NCBI RefSeq assembly: GCF_024752355.1
Contig: NZ_JANTHZ010000001.1
Coordinates: 496,001-560,000 of the forward strand
Reading direction: 5' to 3'
Source of the DNA: Ancylobacter mangrovi
Lineage (GTDB): Bacteria > Pseudomonadota > Alphaproteobacteria > Rhizobiales > Xanthobacteraceae
DNA length: 64,000 nucleotides
Shown piece after piece: positions 60,657 through 64,000 of the stretch. The notes under the pieces are model-generated. The model was not told the DNA's origin and did no database searches. It saw only the letters and a program-made list of their open reading frames with translations. The first letter of the stretch is position 1. Every line of letters starts with the position of its first letter. Position numbers and translations under genes: made by a program.

Positions 60657-60845
60657 ATGGCGGAAGCCAACTTCGAAGTGGTGGGCCGCAAGGGCCCGTG
60701 CCGACGGCTCCATCCGCGTGAGCCCGGCTGGGACGATGCGGAGGCCGCCTTCACGGCGACCTCCGTGCCCGACGCCATCCGGCCGGGCCGCCGGGTGCTG
60801 GCGGGCACGGCTGGGCGGCGCAGCACCGGCACGGTGCGGGTCTGA
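60657..60845 (+). CDS. Small hypothetical protein in the stress operon
   Basis: This 62-aa basic protein (MAEANFEVVGRKGPCRRLHP, then a conserved-looking WDDAEAAFTATSVPDAI) has no recognised family. GGGAGAAGG stands a few bases before the ATG, and the gene sits 27 bp after the PfpI-like gene and 11 bp before ku, so it is probably translated as part of the operon. No signal or membrane segment is seen. Confidence 0.55.
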   Translation: MAEANFEVVGRKGPCRRLHPREPGWDDAEAAFTATSVPDAIRPGRRVLAGTAGRRSTGTVRV

Positions 60846-60856
60846 AAGGGACGATC

Positions 60857-61780
60857 ATGGCTCCACGCGCGACATGGAAAGGCTTTCTCAAGCTCGACGA
60901 GGTGGTGTGCGGCGTCGCGCTGTACACGGCGGTCACGGCCAGCGAGCGGGTGAGCCTGCACATGCTGAACAAGCGCACCGGCCACCGGCTGCAGCGGCGT
61001 TTCATTGACCCCGACACCGGCGAGACGGTCGAGCGCGACGAGCAGGTGAAGGGCTACGAGGTCGGCTCGGGCGACTATGTGATGCTCGACCCCGAGGAGG
61101 TCGCGGCGGCCACGCCGGAGAACGACAAGACGCTGTCGGTGGAGGGCTTCATCCCCTGCGGGCAGGTGGACGACCTCTATTTCGACCGTCCTTATTACCT
61201 GCGCCCGGCCGACGAGGCCTCGCAGGCGACCTATGCGGTGATCCGCGAGGGCTTGCGCGCGAGCAAGGTCGCCGCCCTCGTCAGCGGCGTATTGTTCCGC
61301 CGTCCACACACGCTGCTGCTGCGCGTCCATGACGACGGGCTGATCGCCACCATGCTCTCCTTCGACTACGAGGTACGCTCGGCAGAAGACGCCTTCGCCG
61401 ATATCGGCGAGGTGAAGATCGAAGACGAGATGCTCGACCTCGCCCGGCACATCATCGACACCAAGGCCGGCACCTTCCGCCCCGAGGCCTATGAGGACCG
61501 TTACGAGGCGGCGCTGGTCGAGCTGGTGCGCGCGAAGATGGAAGGCCGCAAGATTCGTCCGCCCAAGGAAGCGCCGCGCGGCAAGGTGGTCGACCTGATG
61601 GACGCCCTGCGCCGCAGCGCCGGCATGAAGGGCGAGGGCAACAAGGCGGACGCGAAGGCGACCGGCGGCAAATCGGCCCGCGGCAAGTCGGCCTCCAGCA
61701 AGTCCACCTCCGGCAAGAAGGCGGCGGGCAAATCCGCCTCCGGCGGCGCGCGCGCGTCCGCCCAGCGCAAGGCGAGCTAG
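60857..61780 (+). CDS. ku: Non-homologous end-joining protein Ku
   Basis: This 307-aa bacterial Ku homodimer subunit binds DNA double-strand ends and recruits LigD. The Ku core spans about 1-245, starting TWKGFLKLDEVVCGVALYTA, with NKRTGHRLQRRFIDPDTGE, EQVKGYEVGSGDYVMLDPEE and DRYEAALVELVRAKMEGRKI. The C-terminal 50 residues are a Lys/Ser/Gly/Ala-rich tail with repeats of GKSAS/GKSTS, like the DNA-binding tails of long Ku proteins. It is followed after 3 bp by ligD. The N-terminus reads TWKGFLKL in place of the more usual WKG-SISFGLV-type opening but is otherwise normal. Confidence 0.95.
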   Translation: MAPRATWKGFLKLDEVVCGVALYTAVTASERVSLHMLNKRTGHRLQRRFIDPDTGETVERDEQVKGYEVGSGDYVMLDPEEVAAATPENDKTLSVEGFIPCGQVDDLYFDRPYYLRPADEASQATYAVIREGLRASKVAALVSGVLFRRPHTLLLRVHDDGLIATMLSFDYEVRSAEDAFADIGEVKIEDEMLDLARHIIDTKAGTFRPEAYEDRYEAALVELVRAKMEGRKIRPPKEAPRGKVVDLMDALRRSAGMKGEGNKADAKATGGKSARGKSASSKSTSGKKAAGKSASGGARASAQRKAS

Positions 61781-61783
61781 GCC

Positions 61784-64000
61784 ATGGCGCTCGAAACCTA
61801 CCGCCGCAAGCGCAATTTCGAGGTTACCTCCGAGCCGCCCGGCAAGGCCGCCGCCGAGGAGGGCCATGCCTATCTGATCCAGAAGCATGCCGCGCGCCGG
61901 CTTCATTACGACCTGCGGCTGGAGATGGACGGCGTGCTCAAGAGCTGGGCGGTGACGCGCGGGCCGAGCCTGGTGCCGGGCGAGAAGCGCCTCGCGGTCC
62001 ATGTCGAGGACCATCCGCTCGACTATGGCAGCTTCGAGGGCACGATCCCCAAGGGCGAATATGGCGGCGGCACGGTCATGCTCTGGGACACCGGAAGCTG
62101 GAGCCCGATCGGCGATCCGCACAAGGGCTACGCCAAGGGCCATCTCGATTTCGAGCTGCATGGCGAGAAGCTCGACGGGCGCTGGCATCTGGTGCGCATG
62201 CATCCGCGCCGCGGCGAGAAGGCCGTCAACTGGCTGCTGATCAAGGGCGACGACGCAGCGGCCCGGCCCGACGGCGCGCCCGACGTGCTCGACGAGCAGC
62301 CGGATTCGGTGAAAACCGGCCGCACCATGGACGAGATCACCGAAGGCGCGCCGAAGCATGGGCGCACGGAGCGCGCGGGCAAGGCGAAGGCTACGGCCAC
62401 GGCCACGGCGAAGGCGAAGACCGCAACCAAGGCCAAGGGCCCCCGCACCAAGGCGCGCGCCGCCCCTTCGCCCGCCCGCCGGTCGGGCAGCTCCGGCAAG
62501 GCCGCCCCGGCCGGAGGCAGCCTCGGCAAGGCCGGTCCGATGCCGGACTTCGTCGCGCCCGAGCTCGCGACCCTCGCCGCCAAGGCGCCCGCCGGGCGCA
62601 ACTGGATCCACGAGATCAAGTTCGACGGGTACCGGCTGCAGGTGCGGATCGACCGATCGGCCAGCCCGAAGAAAAGGATACGCCTGCTCACCCGTTCCGG
62701 CCTCGACTGGACCGACCGCTTCGGCCCGGCGCTGGTGCACGCGCTCGCCGACCTGCCGGTGGAGAGCGCCATCATCGATGGCGAGCTGGTAGTGGAGGCC
62801 GAATCCGGCGCCTCGCACTTCGCCAGCCTGCAGCAGGACCTCTCCGAGGGGCGCACCGACCGTTTCGTGCTCTACGCCTTCGACCTGCTCTATCTCGACG
62901 GGCGGGACCTGCGCGAGGTGCCGCTGATCGAGCGCAAAAGCGCACTCGCCGGCCTCCTCGCGGACGCCGCCGCGCCGCTGCGCTACAGCGAGCATTTTGA
63001 GGTCGACGGCGCCACCATGCTGCGCCACGCCTGCCGGCTGAGCCTCGAGGGCCTCGTCTCCAAGCGCGCCGACGCGCCCTATCGCTCCGGGCGCGGCAAG
63101 GACTGGGTGAAGTCCAAATGCACCCACCGGCAGGAATTCGTGGTCGGCGGCTTCGTGCCCTCCACCGCCATGGCGAAGGCGGTCGGCTCGCTGGTTCTCG
63201 GCGTCTATGAGGACGACCGGCTGCGCCATGTGGGGCGCGTGGGCACCGGCTTCTCCCGCAAGGTGGCGCAGGACCTGTTCAGGCAATTGTCGGCGATCGA
63301 GCGGCCGCGCAGCCCGTTCGCGGGCCGGCTGGCCACCGAGGCGGCGCGCGGCGTCACCTTCGTGAAGCCCGAGCTCGTCGCCGAGATCGAGTTCCGCGGC
63401 TGGACCGGCGACGCCAATATCCGCCAGGCAGCCTTTCGCGGTCTGCGCGAGGACAAGCCGGCGCGCGAGATCGTGCGCGAGGATGCCCCGACGCCGGGCG
63501 AGGTGGCCAAGGCCGGCAAGGCGTCGCCGGCGCCGCGCTCGCGGGTCAAGCTGACCCATCCCGACCGCATCTACTGGCCGGAGGACGGCGTCACCAAGCA
63601 GGGTCTCGCCGAATATTACGGCGAGGTCTGGCGCTTCATCGCACCGTACCTGGTCGCCCGGCCGCTGGCGCTGCTGCGCTGCCCGGACGGCATCGCCAAG
63701 GCCTGCTTCTTCCAGAAGCACGCCTGGCGCGGCATCAACCGCGCCATCCGCGTCTCGCACGACACCGAAGGCGAGGAACTGCTGTCGATCGACGATTTCG
63801 ACGGGCTGATCGCGCTGGTGCAGGCGGGCGCGCTGGAGATCCACCCCTGGGGCGCGACGCTGGCCGAGATCGAGACGCCGGACACGCTGATCTTCGACCT
63901 TGATCCCGGCGAGGGCCTCGACTGGTCCGACATCGTGGAGGGCGCGCGCGAGGTGCGCGAGCGGCTGGAGGCGGCGGGCCTTGCCGCCTTCGTCAAGACC
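61784..64000 (+). CDS. ligD: Multifunctional DNA ligase D (3' end outside the window)
   Basis: At least 739 codons of the NHEJ ligase are present. The N-terminal 3'-phosphoesterase domain (about 1-190) shows HAARRLHYDLRLEMDGVLKS and DYGSFEGTIPKGEYGGGTVM. A Lys/Ala/Pro-rich linker follows. The ATP-dependent ligase domain has catalytic Lys279 in HEIKFDGYRLQVR. From about residue 585 the primase-like polymerase domain begins (LTHPDRIYWPEDGVTKQGLA), with the metal-binding Asp705 and Asp707 in IFDLDPGEG. The PE-ligase-polymerase order is that of rhizobial LigD. The end of the polymerase domain is missing at the window edge. Confidence 0.95.
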   Translation, partial: MALETYRRKRNFEVTSEPPGKAAAEEGHAYLIQKHAARRLHYDLRLEMDGVLKSWAVTRGPSLVPGEKRLAVHVEDHPLDYGSFEGTIPKGEYGGGTVMLWDTGSWSPIGDPHKGYAKGHLDFELHGEKLDGRWHLVRMHPRRGEKAVNWLLIKGDDAAARPDGAPDVLDEQPDSVKTGRTMDEITEGAPKHGRTERAGKAKATATATAKAKTATKAKGPRTKARAAPSPARRSGSSGKAAPAGGSLGKAGPMPDFVAPELATLAAKAPAGRNWIHEIKFDGYRLQVRIDRSASPKKRIRLLTRSGLDWTDRFGPALVHALADLPVESAIIDGELVVEAESGASHFASLQQDLSEGRTDRFVLYAFDLLYLDGRDLREVPLIERKSALAGLLADAAAPLRYSEHFEVDGATMLRHACRLSLEGLVSKRADAPYRSGRGKDWVKSKCTHRQEFVVGGFVPSTAMAKAVGSLVLGVYEDDRLRHVGRVGTGFSRKVAQDLFRQLSAIERPRSPFAGRLATEAARGVTFVKPELVAEIEFRGWTGDANIRQAAFRGLREDKPAREIVREDAPTPGEVAKAGKASPAPRSRVKLTHPDRIYWPEDGVTKQGLAEYYGEVWRFIAPYLVARPLALLRCPDGIAKACFFQKHAWRGINRAIRVSHDTEGEELLSIDDFDGLIALVQAGALEIHPWGATLAEIETPDTLIFDLDPGEGLDWSDIVEGAREVRERLEAAGLAAFVKT

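Noticed and set aside
60455..63844. 1129-codon open frame antisense to ku and ligD
   Set aside because: Shadow of two strongly supported NHEJ genes on the + strand, with no plausible domain.

Overview
The window is GC-rich, densely coded chromosomal DNA from an alphaproteobacterium, most likely of the order Hyphomicrobiales (Rhizobiales). A Xanthobacteraceae-like host is a reasonable guess, but no 16S rRNA gene or taxon-specific marker is present to prove it. Supporting signs are a class II DAHP synthase, an alphaproteobacterial-type glutathione reductase, the gph/rpiA/DUF2059/gor neighbourhood, ExoF/ExoP/ExoY-type exopolysaccharide proteins, Ku/LigD with PE-ligase-polymerase domain order, and a GGAAC-N16-CGTT promoter of the EcfG (general stress) type.

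Layout. 1-10.8 kb is core metabolism: nadE (5' end only), a glycosyltransferase, class II DAHP synthase, gor, DUF2059 protein, rpiA, a secreted protein and gph. A complete tripartite tricarboxylate transporter operon (tctCBA) lies on the opposite strand between gor and the DUF2059 gene. At 10.86 kb there is a tRNA-Val(CAC), followed by about 700 bp without genes that holds an inverted 40-bp fragment of the same tRNA. 11.6-24 kb is mixed: an L,D-transpeptidase, a DUF971 protein, moaA, two drug/metabolite exporters, two tandem TRAP solute-binding proteins without membrane subunits, a secreted protein made of ~28-residue repeats, mrp, and an amino-acid ABC transporter (binding protein plus two permeases, no ATPase). 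24-31 kb holds a UDG-family protein, a thermonuclease, the cobalamin lower-ligand genes cobT, bluB and cobS, a DUF1289 protein, a retropepsin-like protease, a TauE/SafE permease and dusA.

31-59.5 kb is one large exopolysaccharide locus. It contains a priming sugar transferase (ExoY type), at least eight glycosyltransferases, a Wzy-like polymerase, a Wzx-like flippase, a Wzz/BY-kinase-type copolymerase (ExoP type), an outer-membrane export protein (ExoF type), a secreted GH16 glucanase, galE and a LuxR-type regulator. It also contains a sugar-nucleotide module: glucose-1-phosphate cytidylyltransferase, 3,5-epimerase, NAD-dependent epimerase, a homoserine-dehydrogenase-like SAF-domain protein, a PIG-L deacetylase and an unrecognised protein with two cysteine-rich domains. 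A shared motif, CCTACCCCTTCGGC or close variants, lies 110-160 bp upstream of three leftward genes in this locus.

60-64 kb is a stress and DNA-repair block: a PfpI/DJ-1 protein, a small unknown protein, ku and ligD (3' end outside the window), downstream of an EcfG-type promoter.

The best candidates for undescribed biology are the CDP-sugar module with its duplicated cysteine-domain protein, the recurrent motif in the polysaccharide promoters, the inverted tRNA remnant and the secreted repeat protein. No CRISPR array, transposase, integrase or prophage was recognised.
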